Of a DNA stretch of 64,000 nucleotides, positions 1-10,075 are shown one piece after another; position 1 is the stretch's first letter; every line of letters begins with the position of its first letter. The translations under genes and the position numbers were made by a program. Source of the DNA: Eutreptiella sp. 'Long Island Sound 2002' (taxonomy: Eukaryota > Euglenozoa > Euglenophyceae > Eutreptiales > Eutreptiaceae); NCBI GenBank assembly GCA_964036045.1, contig OZ038392.1, forward strand, positions 42,828,978-42,892,977. The letters run 5' to 3'. Below the pieces are notes generated by a model, which saw only the letters and a list, made by a program, of their open reading frames with translations, was not told the origin of the DNA and did not search any database.

Positions 1-2
1 GG

Positions 3-428
3 GTGGATGCCATCGTGGGCCGGGCAGCCTCCCTCGACCCCTCCCCCGATGTCATCCACATCGACATGCGCAGCCCCACCCGCAACAGCTACCTCGGGGG
101 GAGGGGATGGGCCACAACCCTGTGGAGGGAACTGCGCCACCAACTCCCCACCCTCAAATTTCTCCATCTGACCCCTCTCCCCTCCAGTGTTGACCAGCTC
201 CTCAACTCGATGAGGAATAACCCTGTGGGGAAGCCTAAGGACGCCCACGTCCAGGTGTACCCCACCGCTAACCTTGTCCACACCCCCCCCAACTGCGATA
301 TGGTGTGCCTGCAGGATCTTTCTGTAGGTGCACCAGCAGACCACTCTTTTTTCCCCTTTTCTTGGCATCTTGCCAACCCCCGGTGGTGGGATGATTTGGG
401 CATTCGAATTTCGTACGAATTTCTGTGA
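3..428 (+). CDS. Possible partial coding stretch, unrecognised
   Basis: The frame is open for 141 codons from the window edge, so its true start lies outside. I recognise no domain. The last dozen codons read through a short palindromic repeat (TTCGTACGAA near 410-420), so the apparent stop is unlikely to be a natural protein end. An exon running into an intron before the acceptor near 524 is possible. Low confidence. Confidence 0.15.
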   Translation: MDAIVGRAASLDPSPDVIHIDMRSPTRNSYLGGRGWATTLWRELRHQLPTLKFLHLTPLPSSVDQLLNSMRNNPVGKPKDAHVQVYPTANLVHTPPNCDMVCLQDLSVGAPADHSFFPFSWHLANPRWWDDLGIRISYEFL

Positions 429-440
429 ATTTCGTCCAAT
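402..440. repeat. Short palindromic repeat, outlying copy
   Basis: Contains CGAATTTCGTACGAATTTC followed by a TGTGAATTTCG stretch. It matches the palindromic arrays at 2425-2586 and 4563-4650, and may mark the outer left edge of the same mobile unit. Confidence 0.5.
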
Positions 441-524
441 TTGCTCCTTTTGCTCTTCCATTGCCCCGTGTCCACTCCCCCTTTCTCAATTTTTGCCTTG
501 CACACCTCCCCACATCTGCATGCA

Positions 525-2085
525 GGTCCCGTTCACCGCTTGGTCGCCGGATATTCGGCACCACACCAGGCGCCAGTACAAGCCCCGGCCCCGATTGCCT
601 GAGGAGCACGCCGAGCCCGCCGAAGGCCCCGGTGGCGCCCAGCCCGCAGGCACCGGCGGTGGACGGGCACCAAGCGAGGCCGGCAGTGTGCGCAGTGTGG
701 GGTCGCAGCGCTCTCGGCGTTCGGGAGGCAGCGAGGCCAGCACCGCCAGGGGGCATATGGCGCGCGAGGTGGTGGTGCCCCAGCCGTCCCGCGACGAGCT
801 GGGCGAGGCCCACACCGACCCCCCCCTGGACCGGGTCACCCTGGCCGCCAGGCAGCCGGATCCGGCCTGGACCCAGCAGGTGCCGCCCGGGCCGGATGGG
901 CGGCAGCGGCACCTCAGTGCCGTGTGGGACATGGAGTTGGAGTCGCGGGGGGTGCAGGGCACCCTCCGCATCTCCTTCCCCTGCCCCATTGTGCTCCGGG
1001 GGGGGTCCAACCTGCCTGCGGGGCAGGAGCTGGTGGGCATGTTTGCCTACCGGCTTGTGAGTGGGCACTGGCGGGTGCAGACGGGGGTGTCGGGGATCGG
1101 GGAGGGGGGGATGGTGACGACGGCAGGGATTTGTGGGCTGAATGTGCTCACGGGTTGGGAGCAGCGGAGGCCGGAGTGGGTGGACGTGGCATGGGTTGCC
1201 ATGCGCGTCCATGTGGGGAGGCAGCGGAAGGGGGTGGTGGCTGACGTCATTGACGTCGAGGAGGACGAACCCCCCCCCACGCGCAAGCGGAAAGGGCGCC
1301 CCGAAGGGGACACGGGCCCCACCCCCCCCCCCCAAAGCCCCGCGTACGGCCACCCCGGGGGAGCGGGCAGGGCGGGCGGAGCAGGCGGAGCCGTCGGGGG
1401 GGCGGGGGCAGAGGGGGGTGGTGCAGGAGTGGGTGGACCAGCAGCGGGCGGGGGCGTGGGAGGCACGCGCCATCAGCGCGGAGGCCGCCAACCGCGACCT
1501 CGAGGCCCGTCTGTCCAGGGTCCACGAGGACAGGCGGGACTGCGAGTCGCGGTTGGCGGACGTCACCAGGGAGCGTGACCGGCTGGCCACCAAGGTGAAG
1601 ACCCTGGAGCGTGACGTGGCGACGTTGCGCAAGGCAAAGCCAGCGGCACAGCCAGCAGAGGCAGTGGAGAGGGCTGAGGGTGCCGAGGCCCCCGCCCCCC
1701 CGGGTGACAGGGGGGGGGCCAGTGCTGCCGGTGTCCGGTACCTCCTGGCCGGCGCACAGGCCTGGCATGCCCAGGCCGAGGCATGCGCCGGCCAGATGTC
1801 CGCAGTGTCCACCGGCCTGCGGATGGCCATGATGGCCAGTGGCCAGCAGGTCGATGTGGACAGCGTGGCCCCGGACGCCCCCAAGGTGACTGCCGCACTG
1901 GAGGAAGTGCGCCGGCAGTACCCCCCCCCACCGCCTCACGTCGGCGGCCATGGACCCCTCCTTTGTGGAGGCGGTGGCGGAGCAGAGCTCCCAGGGCTCC
2001 GCTAGCCGGAGCTCTGCTCCCGGGGGGGGGGGGGGTGCGTAGGTACCCTCCGGAGCACCTGTCCTTTCTAACCACGACTTTCTAA
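525..2085 (+). CDS. Unidentified coiled-coil protein, frame broken at C tracts
   Basis: A pyrimidine-rich stretch ending in TGCATGCAG at 516-524 gives a plausible 3' splice site. From 525 a GC-rich frame runs to the C11 tract near 1321. It includes a globular-looking part (about 905-1250) and an acidic-then-basic stretch (DVEEDE, then KRKGR). Past the C tract the sense continues one frame over, through about 70 residues of heptad-like coiled coil (about 1430-1640, rich in E, R, L). A second C tract near 1921-1930 appears to shift the frame again, so the C terminus is ambiguous. No known family is recognised. It might be a host exon, or the first ORF of a transposon whose second ORF is at 2692-4455, because the same palindromic motif lies before it (402-440), between the two and after the second. 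Confidence 0.4.
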
Positions 2086-2424
2086 CCACGACGAATGTTA
2101 TCCTGCCCCCCCCCCCCCAAGCATGGGCAGTTTGACCGATATGTGGGGTACTCCCCCCCCACTGTGCGAAATTTTCTGCAGCACTGTTTGTACATTACCC
2201 CCTGACCTGATGTGCCCCCTGACCTGTTAACCTGTTAACCTGTTAATTTGCGATTCCTTTCTGCGGAACTGTTTGTATATTACACTGCTGGCTGAGTGAC
2301 AGCCGGAATGACAGCATGAGACAATGACAATGATAATGACAGCATGAGCACCATCCTGAGCTTGCTTTGTGAGGGTCAACGAGGGCACAAGGATGAGGCT
2401 TTGGCAGAAATTCTGTGACAGTCA

Positions 2425-2586
2425 TGTGAAATTCGCACGAAACTCGTACGAAATTCGTACGAATTTCGTACGAATTTCGTACGAATTTCACATTTTCAGA
2501 ATATTCACACATTTCTATTCATGTCAAATTCGTACGAAATTCGTACGAATTTCGTACGAATTTCGTGCGAATCTATGTGAATTTCT
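2425..2586. repeat. Array of the palindrome TTCGTACGAA, left side
   Basis: Two blocks (2425-2491 and 2523-2586) are built from overlapping copies of the 10-bp palindrome TTCGTACGAA joined by AATT or AAATT, with ends degenerating to GTGAATTTC. Being self-complementary, the array reads the same on both strands and could form cruciforms. It lies about 100 bp upstream of the ORF at 2692. Confidence 0.8.
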
Positions 2587-2691
2587 TTTAATTGCATGCG
2601 AATCACAGTAGAGAGAGTGGTCTGCGGCAGGGGGATGGTAGAAACTTTGCGATGACTGCCTGCCCATTCAACAGGTCCTGTATCTCACATC

Positions 2692-4455
2692 ATGCCACGG
2701 CCCAAGGAGCCATTCCATCTGGTAGCGGATCGTACACGACGGCGGCGCCTACAAGAGCTCCAGGAGGTTGTTACCAAGGAGCTTGCAGCACCCTACACCG
2801 TCAAGTACCTGCCCGACACGGGGCAAATAGTGCTTACCCCCGAAACAAGAATTGTAGCCACCGTCCAGCCCGAGCCCACCCAGGAGGAGAGGTTGATTAT
2901 GGCCGTGTGGAGGATCCGGTCATTGCACCTCTCTAGGACAGAGTCCCGGTACCTGGTCCGGAGCATGACGTACGGTGTGGTATGGGACCAGGTGTACGGC
3001 ATGCTCCGGCAGCTAGCGTTGCCGGAGTCCCGGGCGTTTACTGCCTATACGGGTGACGACACGGCCATCAATGGTGCGGCCTGCTACCTACCTGACCGCA
3101 TCGCCCACCTATTCAAGTGTCGACCACCACCACCCTCGGCCATCATGCAGCCCGGGGACCGACGGCTGCATTGGTTGCCTATTGCGGTGGACGGTACATC
3201 GAGGCATGAGGCCTCGTACGTCCATTGCACGCTTGGTGGCACCGCCAGCCCCAACCAACTATCTAGTTGGTGGCTACTAGGGGGCAGTGAAAAGTGGGAC
3301 ACCCTCTACGCGGCCTCCCAGGAAATTGATTTTGATGATGAGTTGCGCAAGGCCGCAACCGTAAGTTTTAAGGATACGGCAGGGAACGATAGGCAGTCCC
3401 TTTTTTTTCTGTGTGCAGATGGTAAGGCACAGGTGCTCATGGCGGGCTGCCAAAACTGGAAGGCAGAATCCCCTGGTGCCACTGTGTGTTGGGTCTGCAT
3501 GCGTAACCGTGCTCTGTGCCTTGCTACCTTTGGCACAGCAAGTGCGATAGACGGCAACTGGGAACCAGCCGTTGCCATAAGTGCTATATATAGGACCATT
3601 ATGAGTGATAGGCGAGTGCCTGATTATGGCCTCCATGGGGTCCTTCGTGTCCTGTTGTGTGCAGTCAACGGGACACGGGACCTAGTTGTACAATTGACAG
3701 GGAAGGCACCGGCCACTGTGGCACGCACCATGATGCAACCGGTTTTAGATGAGGCACGGCTTGCTGCACGAACTTGCACCCGTGCCTCATTAAATAATGA
3801 CAAGGCAAACAGCAAGGGGAAGGTGAGGATGGAGTGTGCTGCTGCCATCCATTTCATGCGCAATAAGGGTTGGGAGAAGATAATAGATGCTTGCCTAGAG
3901 CAGCCTAGTGTCAGGCAGCATCAAGTAGGGGGAAAAAGTTGGGAGTCGGTGTGCAAAACGTGGTGGGAGAATTTTGCAAGCATGTGTGTATACGCGTGGC
4001 GTTCCGCATGGTTCTCCGGGGCCGACTTGGGGCGGCTCCGGAACCATAGCATAGCCATGGGCGCTGCCCACAATGAGCTCCAGTGGGGCAAACTTCTGTG
4101 GACGCATCTTTGGATCGACCACATGTATTATTTTGCAAAGAAGTGGAGAATCTTGTCAAAGTTCTCCTGCTTTGCCATGGAGGGAAGTCACCGGAGGCTG
4201 AAGCGCATGTTGCGCAACAGCGGGGGCCTAAGCCTCCTCCGGGGGAGACTAGGGGTGCAAGTGGTTGTGGACAACCACACCATTGACGATAGCCTTTGGT
4301 TGCATGGGTGGGATGCGACCAAAAGGGCTCAACATGGGCAAGGGCCCATAAGTGTACAAACGTATGCAAGCCGCACAAGAAGACGGCTTCTAACCGACAT
4401 GCAGCACCTTCAGACTCTACAGCGGCGGTTCCGGTGCCGCAAGAGACGGACATGA
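2692..4455 (+). CDS. Intact 587-codon transposon-like protein of unknown family
   Basis: The longest unbroken frame in the left half, ATG to TGA, with no homopolymer breaks. Visible features are a basic N terminus, a motif LFFLCADGKAQVLMAG (codons about 237-252) followed about 14 residues later by a CWVC pair, a Trp-rich central part, and a conserved-looking EGSHRRLKRMLRNSGG (codons about 502-517), then a basic C terminus ending CRKRRT. I cannot place it in a named transposase superfamily and I see no obvious DDE/D triad. The similar minus-strand relic near 7317-7720 shows it is a repeated gene. I infer a mobile-element protein, possibly a transposase, but this rests on copy number and flanking arrays and not on a recognised fold. 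Confidence 0.75.
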   Translation: MPRPKEPFHLVADRTRRRRLQELQEVVTKELAAPYTVKYLPDTGQIVLTPETRIVATVQPEPTQEERLIMAVWRIRSLHLSRTESRYLVRSMTYGVVWDQVYGMLRQLALPESRAFTAYTGDDTAINGAACYLPDRIAHLFKCRPPPPSAIMQPGDRRLHWLPIAVDGTSRHEASYVHCTLGGTASPNQLSSWWLLGGSEKWDTLYAASQEIDFDDELRKAATVSFKDTAGNDRQSLFFLCADGKAQVLMAGCQNWKAESPGATVCWVCMRNRALCLATFGTASAIDGNWEPAVAISAIYRTIMSDRRVPDYGLHGVLRVLLCAVNGTRDLVVQLTGKAPATVARTMMQPVLDEARLAARTCTRASLNNDKANSKGKVRMECAAAIHFMRNKGWEKIIDACLEQPSVRQHQVGGKSWESVCKTWWENFASMCVYAWRSAWFSGADLGRLRNHSIAMGAAHNELQWGKLLWTHLWIDHMYYFAKKWRILSKFSCFAMEGSHRRLKRMLRNSGGLSLLRGRLGVQVVVDNHTIDDSLWLHGWDATKRAQHGQGPISVQTYASRTRRRLLTDMQHLQTLQRRFRCRKRRT

Positions 4456-4562
4456 GATGACCTTACGAACCCAGACCATTGTTGCCTGTGACCGGGGTGC
4501 ATGCTGGGGGGCTTACTAGGGGTGTGAGGACAAATCAGGGGGTGCACACGGGTACCATTTGT

Positions 4563-4650
4563 GTAAATTCACGTGAATTCACGTGAATTTCGTACGAAAT
4601 TCGTACGAATTTCACGTGAATTCACGTGGATTCACGGCTGTGAATCGGCT
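4563..4650. repeat. Array of TTCACGTGAA / TTCGTACGAA palindromes, right side
   Basis: Alternating 10-bp palindromes TTCACGTGAA and TTCGTACGAA in near-perfect tandem. A further TTCACGTGAA-like pair lies at about 4833-4856. Probably the right-hand counterpart of the array at 2425-2586. Confidence 0.75.
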
Positions 4651-4876
4651 ACAGGCTTGCCGGGTTCCGGCACCCCTCGTTTTGGGCACGGTGCGGTCAT
4701 GATGCATGCTTTTGGGGCGGGACTTTCATTGGATGATGCGTAACAAAGCTAGGGGAGGAATTTTGGCCCCTCAAAGCCCTTGAAATGAACCAAGAATATG
4801 GCATTTTCCCCCAAAAACCTCAAATTTTGGGTAAATTCACGTGAAATTCACGCAATTATTCAAACGGCCACTTAAC

Positions 4877-5475
4877 GGCCGTTCACGAAGGGTACAACAT
4901 AGCACTTCCACCCACTCGTGGGCCCCCGAGAAGACAGGGCTGGGGCAGCCACTTCTGATTTTGTCCCCTTTGATGGGGACCCCCGAGAACACAGGCGTTA
5001 CATAGCACTTCCTCCCACTCGTGGGCGCACCAGAAGGCAGGGTTGGGGCATCCACTTTTGATTTTGTCCCCTTTTATGGGGACCCCCGAGAATGCAGGGG
5101 TTACGTAGCACGTTCGCCGTCATGTGGGCCCCCGAGAAGGCAGGGGTGAGGCAGCTCTTTTTGATTTTATCCCATTTAATAGGGACCCCGCGAACGCAGC
5201 GCTTACGTAGCACTTCCGCCCTCATGTGGGCCCCCGAGAAGGCAAGGGTGAGGCATCCACTTTTGATTTTGTCCCCTTTCTTGGGGACCCCCGAGAACGC
5301 AGGGTTTATGTAGCACTTCCGCCTTCATGCCCTCATGTGGGCCCCCGAGAAGGCAGGGGTGAGGTAGCCATTTTTGATTTTGTCCCCTTTGATGGGGATC
5401 CTCGAGATCGCAAGGGTTATGGAGCACTTCCGCCCACTCAGAGGCCCGCGAGAAGGCTGGGGTGAGGTAGCCACT
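4877..5475 (+). repeat. Tandem satellite, period about 103 bp, about 5-6 copies
   Basis: Successive GGGACCCCCGAGAA landmarks start at about 4976, 5079, 5182, 5284 and 5395, giving spacings of 103, 103, 102 and 111. The last is longer because a short stretch is duplicated. Each unit consists of two related halves, one carrying GAACGCAGGGGTTACGTAGC and the other GAAGGCAGGGGTGAGGTAGC, so the family likely arose from a ~51-bp ancestor. Monomers recur at 28157, 36195-36640, 37375, 53495 and 53995. Confidence 0.9.
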
Positions 5476-5654
5476 TTTTTGTGCAAGTGGTGTCTTGAGG
5501 AAATGGATATTGAAGTGAAAGTGGTAGATGGGTCCATCCCCCAGGGTTTTTTTTTCGGGTGCGAAGTGCATGCGTCAAGTGGTTCCGCGCATTGCTGCGA
5601 GACACACAATATCACACAACCGCAATGTGCCAGACGATGTACTTGTTGTTGGCA

Positions 5655-5865
5655 CAACCCAAGTTCCGGGAATGGGCACCCCGTGAAACTCGAAACAACC
5701 ACATTTTGGGATTGGGCACCCCATGAAACCGTGTTCCGAAGCGGAAAACGATTCGAAACGACCGTATTTTGGGACTGGGCACCCCATGTAGCGGTGATCC
5801 GAAACGTGAAACGTGACGAAATGTACGCCTTGTAGGATTGGGCACCCTGTGAGGCACCCTCTTCG
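5655..5865 (+). repeat. Degenerate minisatellite, unit about 60-75 bp, about 4 copies
   Basis: The core TTTTGGGATTGGGCACCCC(A/G)TG recurs at about 5676, 5714, 5777 and 5838, separated by AC/GA-rich spacers containing CGAAACGA-like words. GGGCACCC within the core is nearly self-complementary. Confidence 0.7.
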
Positions 5866-5869
5866 GTGT

Positions 5870-7250
5870 AGGGCCACGCCGAAGAGAAGTCGTCCATGCC
5901 CCCCTCCCCCGGCAGGGAATGTGGGCGGCTACAACCACCATGACATTGGTGAGGAGGTAGAGTGGAGGCCTATGTTGTTGTATGCTAACCCCTTAGCCCA
6001 CTGCATCCCTGCCACACTTGATATGTGAAATAGCAGCATCAACTAAGCGTGCAAAGATCCGTCACTTTTGAAGCAAACCACCTTTCCTCAAATGCCATCT
6101 TGCTTGCATCCAACTGTTGAAAACTACTCTTACTGCAGCCACATGTAGGGCACCCACCATTGACCACCTCCGAGCAGCCACCGGCTAGCGTTGGTTTGGG
6201 TAATTTTACCACGAAGGTATAGTGGACGCAGGCCCCTTCATGCCGCATCATTTCATCCACATTGGTATTGCAAGTTGCCACGCTGGTACACATCCACTAC
6301 TTCACTGCAAAGAGTCCTGCAGCCAGCCTAGCATCGTAGTGTACATGTCCTCCATGTTGCATTGCTCACTAGCTGTTGGGTGAGGTATTAGGCCTCTATC
6401 CTTGGCATGTGGAGTGACCAGTGGAACACGTCTATGGGTGTTGACTGTTGGGGCTCATGCCAGTGCGGGATGCACCAAACGGCACTGACAGCCTTTTCCC
6501 AATATAAAGGAGCCCTAGCTTTGCCCACGACCTCCTCCATGAATTGGGGATCGGGACTTGACATGGCTTAAAGCTTACTTGACTTTCAATCCTGTCACTC
6601 CATAGCAAGAGTGCAGAAAACGAAGAATCTGACAATTGCACGTCATGAAGGGCACACAGTCACATGAATAGATAGGTACAACAAGGTCACAGTGTATTGA
6701 GCACGGAACTGTTTTGAGTGAGAGCATCAACTTCCAAGCCTGAATGGTTGCAATCAGGGGTGAGGGGGGGTGTTTCTGCGAAATGTGAAGTCATGGGGTT
6801 TTGCCTAAAATTGGCCACATCGAAAAAAGGGGGGGGGTTTACCCGCTTTGCGCGCAACTGAAATTTTCCAAACACTGCCACGGGGGGTTACCTTGGATGT
6901 GCACAAGTGTGTATTTGTCCATTTTTTGGGCATGCAGAAGGAAATTTGGGGGCCCCCCGACTGATGGTGGTGGTGGTTCTGCCCCTTTGCTTTTTAAGTT
7001 GTGCCCCATGGCACAAGGCCAGGAGAATGCTCTTTGGCAGCTCCTCATCCGTGTGGCCCGGTGTGTAGAGGGATGTAGTTGTACAAAGACCGCCAACCAT
7101 CTCTAACCGGGTTTCCCCCTTCCAGATTGCCTCGGTTTAAACTTATCTTGATGCTATTCTTGGCCGCTAGGCACACCAAATCAATTGTGGGTTGGAATTA
7201 AGAGAGCGTGGGCAACTGAGGCTACTGATTTCCCCTATGGCTGCCACCAC
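5870..7250. other. No supported gene
   Basis: No convincing coding region. A minus-strand frame at 6039-6293 contains a Cys cluster (GGCPTCGCS) but has no supporting context. Short C/G runs and a (GGT)n stretch near 6962 are present. Confidence 0.5.
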
Positions 7251-7316
7251 AACACTACTAACACACGTCGCACCATGCAACCCACAATCTGGAATGCGGT
7301 GGTCGGCTAGTATGGC

Positions 7317-7720
7317 TTATGGGGAGGCATACATCCCACCATCCATCAATTGTTTGCAAGAAAGCATCCGCCCTATTATGCCCACACTGCCAGCATACAC
7401 AGACTTGCGGGGCTTCTGCCTTCCACGTTCATCAACCCCATACCAAAACATGCGCTTTGCCATCGGCACATAGAAAGTAAAGTGTTCGGTGATCTTCCAG
7501 AATACCTTGTGAATTTGGGAAAGGCTCATTCCGACTTGCAATGGCGGGGGGGGGGGGGGATTGTTGCAGTCTCAATGTGGGGACCAACGGCATGCATTTT
7601 ACAAAAATGTAGAATGTTTTGCACCTTCTCAAAGTCTGGATTGGGGCTCCCCCCTCCCCACAGACACTGTTCCCTGCAAGCACACACAGTCCAGAGGCAC
7701 GCCTCCATGAAAACACCCAA
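7317..7720 (-). pseudogene. Decayed antisense copy of the 587-codon ORF
   Basis: Reading the minus strand, LYFLCADGKAHVLVWG matches LFFLCADGKAQVLMAG of the ORF at 2692-4455 at 12 of 16 residues. After a frame break the similarity continues weakly (an N-V-E-G-R-S-P-A-S-L-C stretch against N-W-K-A-E-S-P-G-A-T-V-C). A long homopolymer run (7542-7559) and several stops interrupt it. No palindromic arrays are evident beside it, so only an internal part survives. Confidence 0.65.
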
Positions 7721-8054
7721 GTGCATTAAACTGGAAGTGCCAACCGGTAAACCTACCCGACTTCGGATGCTTTACCCCCCGCCCACCCATCCACACACAC
7801 ACAACTGAACAATCTTTTTGGGGACAGATCAACTTTCATGCTAGAAAAACAAATGTTTGGGCTGTTTGAGGTGCACAAACCCCTGGGTCTCAGTCCCCCC
7901 CCCTGCACCATAGCATCCCTGGTTGGGGCTTGGCAGGACATTGCATGGCGTGCACTGTGGTGTGCAGTCCCAGCTGCCGCACACCAGTGTCACCCTTGGT
8001 TCATGCTTGCGGGATGCTGCTTTCAACACGGGTACTCTCTCTTGTCTTTCACAG

Positions 8055-8861
8055 TTGCTGGACCATCGTGGGACGACCCTGGGCGAGGCCCGCACCTGCA
8101 CTCCGCTCGAGTGGTTACACTGCAAGGGCAAGAAGGCCGTGCTTCAGCCAACACAGGGGCCGTTGCCCGCAGTCACCATCCCGCCTGGGGCAGCCTCGGT
8201 GCTGGTCACCTTCGACGGGCTCGACTGGGGCCTGGTGTTTGGCGAGTGGGTGGGCCTCAAGCTTGGGGTGCCAGGGGTGCCAGGTAACACAGCCGCGCGC
8301 ACACGTGGCATACGGGGTAAGAAGGGCGTTATGGGTCACATGAACCTCCATTTTGCGCCACTGTCCCCCGCGGCAGCTGCATTGGCCGGTCTTACTGATT
8401 TCAAGGAGGTGGCTATGGGCAAGTGGGTCCTGGGGTCCAGAGGGGACACACCATTGCTCACCGTGGACCTAGCGACCGGGCAGGTCATCGTTGGGGCGCA
8501 GGCTGACGCGCGCGCGGCGCTCCCGTTGCTCCTTACGGCGTTTGCGGTGCCGCTGCTGCTGAGCATCTGCCGTGCAACGGCGGTGGAGAAGGCCGCCCAG
8601 GCCCTGTCATTGGAGGAGCGCAGCCGTGCAGTGCGGACGCGGAAGGACGATGACCGAGACGATGTGGGGTTTGCGACAGCCTTTGGGGGGCTTTACATGT
8701 ACACATCGGTGACGTCTATGAGCGGTGGGGCGGGGTGCGTTGGGGGTGGTGGGGGTTGCGGAGGATGTGGAGGGTGCGGCGGATGCGGTGGCGGCGGATG
8801 CGGGGGCGGCGGATGCGGGGGCGGCGGATGTGGTGGTGGGGGATGTGGCGGCGGCGGTTAA
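8055..8861 (+). CDS. Candidate host exon: membrane protein with Gly/Cys-rich tail
   Basis: A strong acceptor (TCTCTCTTGTCTTTCACAG, ending 8054) opens a 268-codon frame that ends at TAA. Visible are a hydrophilic N-terminal domain, a hydrophobic segment LPLLLTAFAVPLLLSI (about 8518-8566) that is probably membrane-spanning, a charged stretch (EERSRAVRTRKDDDRDD), and a ~45-residue tail of repeated GGGGC and GCGGC units. Gly/Cys-rich tails after a membrane segment occur in some uncharacterised membrane proteins, but I recognise no named domain. Upstream exons were not identified. Codon use is GC-rich, unlike the nearby transposon relics. Likely a real gene, terminal exon. Confidence 0.55.
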   Translation: MLDHRGTTLGEARTCTPLEWLHCKGKKAVLQPTQGPLPAVTIPPGAASVLVTFDGLDWGLVFGEWVGLKLGVPGVPGNTAARTRGIRGKKGVMGHMNLHFAPLSPAAAALAGLTDFKEVAMGKWVLGSRGDTPLLTVDLATGQVIVGAQADARAALPLLLTAFAVPLLLSICRATAVEKAAQALSLEERSRAVRTRKDDDRDDVGFATAFGGLYMYTSVTSMSGGAGCVGGGGGCGGCGGCGGCGGGGCGGGGCGGGGCGGGGCGGGG

Positions 8862-10075
8862 CTTGCCACTTGTGGTGCCCCTGCTCAACACAGTGGCTTC
8901 CCTTTCATAGGGAGCCAAGCCATTGCCCCAACCAGCCCCGCCCCCCCTTCCGGCGCCGCTTCGGCTCGATGCCGGAGATGCGGGTTTGGCAATTTTCCGT
9001 CTCTTTGATGCGATTTGGACAAGGGGAGGATAGGGCCCGTGCTTGAAGGAGAGGGAGAATAAGGGGCGTCTCAGGCGCTGTGTCAAACGCGGTTACTGGC
9101 GGTAGGACATGTGGCTGGGGACAAAATGCTGGGAGGTTTTAAAACTCTTGGTGCGTGGTTGGGCGGCCGGGACAGAACGGACCCTCAGACCGGGGGGGCG
9201 GGGGTAGGGGGAGCATCACCCCCTTGAGGCACAAATTTGCATAGGATGCAGTACCACCAACTGGGGCCCTTTGTGGCAACTCCCACATGATTCATGCTGT
9301 GTGCGGCCCCCCTGCCCCTGATGGTTTGGGATGGCCAAAGCCAAAGCCTCTACCGGTGGTACCAGTGGGAGTGGACGCTGCGGTAATGCTGCAATAGTGA
9401 GCAGTGGGGCTGACATCGCATTTTGACCCACGAAACTGTCACAATGCCCTCAACCAATCAAAGCAGGTCACACAAATGGGCCCAGAGTGGATGTACCACA
9501 CAGTGCCCACAGCCCCTTAGGCAACCCTCCTCCCCCCCGCCCGCAACACAGAACACTGATGTTGCAGTGAACGCCTTGTGACGGCAGGCGCGGCTGGGGC
9601 AACAGTGGCGGGTCCACCCCTCGCCGTTCATGGCTCTCAACACAGACAAGGTGCACTGTGCTATGCTGGTATTGACGCGCCAGTGACCACATCACATGGC
9701 ATTACGCGTCCGAGTGCACTCCGCCTCGGGTGGCGTGCCTCTGGAGCGCGCTGGGTTGCATCCCCTTTCTCGGGCTGTGGTGGCCCACAGACTGTCTCGA
9801 TGTGTCCGGCATCTTCCTTCCCCACTCTTGGTACACCCAAACGAGCCCAATCAGCAGCAGCAGAGGCCAGGCAAAAGCCAGAGCACTGAACCAGGCCATT
9901 GCTCAGTTGCTTTCCCTGGAGTGGGGTTGGGGTGGAGGGTTCAAGGCTTTGCTTTAATGTCATTGCGGTAAGGGGGGGAGGTTCACCCCTCCCCCTTTGG
10001 ACCCCCTCCCCCCCCCCCGAAACAGGAGCTCGTGAGGAACGGAGGTTCCGCCAATAACCCTCTGTAAGCCCCATG
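8862..10075. other. No supported gene
   Basis: GC-rich, with C/G runs near 9180-9200, 9525-9545 and 10005-10020. No convincing coding or RNA feature seen. Confidence 0.5.

Larger units (their letters stand above)
2425..4650 (+). mobile_element. Candidate DNA transposon bounded by palindrome arrays
   Basis: A single long ORF sits between two arrays of related 10-bp palindromes, and a decayed antisense relative of the ORF lies at about 7317-7720, so the gene exists in more than one copy. Exact termini, target-site duplication and superfamily are not established. The element could extend left to 402 if the coiled-coil frame at 525-2085 belongs to it. Confidence 0.4.

Noticed and set aside
268-2089. 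Large minus-strand frames opposite the GC-rich coiled-coil region
   Set aside because: Composition is Pro/Arg/Gly-rich as expected for the complement of a GC-rich gene; no domain and no splice signals.
4877-5475. CRISPR array
   Set aside because: Units are contiguous diverged satellite repeats with no unique spacers, in a eukaryotic context.
4837-5571. Repetitive frames in the satellite at 4.9-5.5 kb
   Set aside because: They repeat with the ~103-bp unit, which is not a multiple of three, so frames change between units; a satellite, not a protein.
7490-7545. Plus-strand GKAHSDLQW resembling AAHNELQW of the 587-codon ORF
   Set aside because: The same DNA matches that ORF much better on the minus strand (LCADGKAHVLVWG), so the plus-strand similarity is chance.
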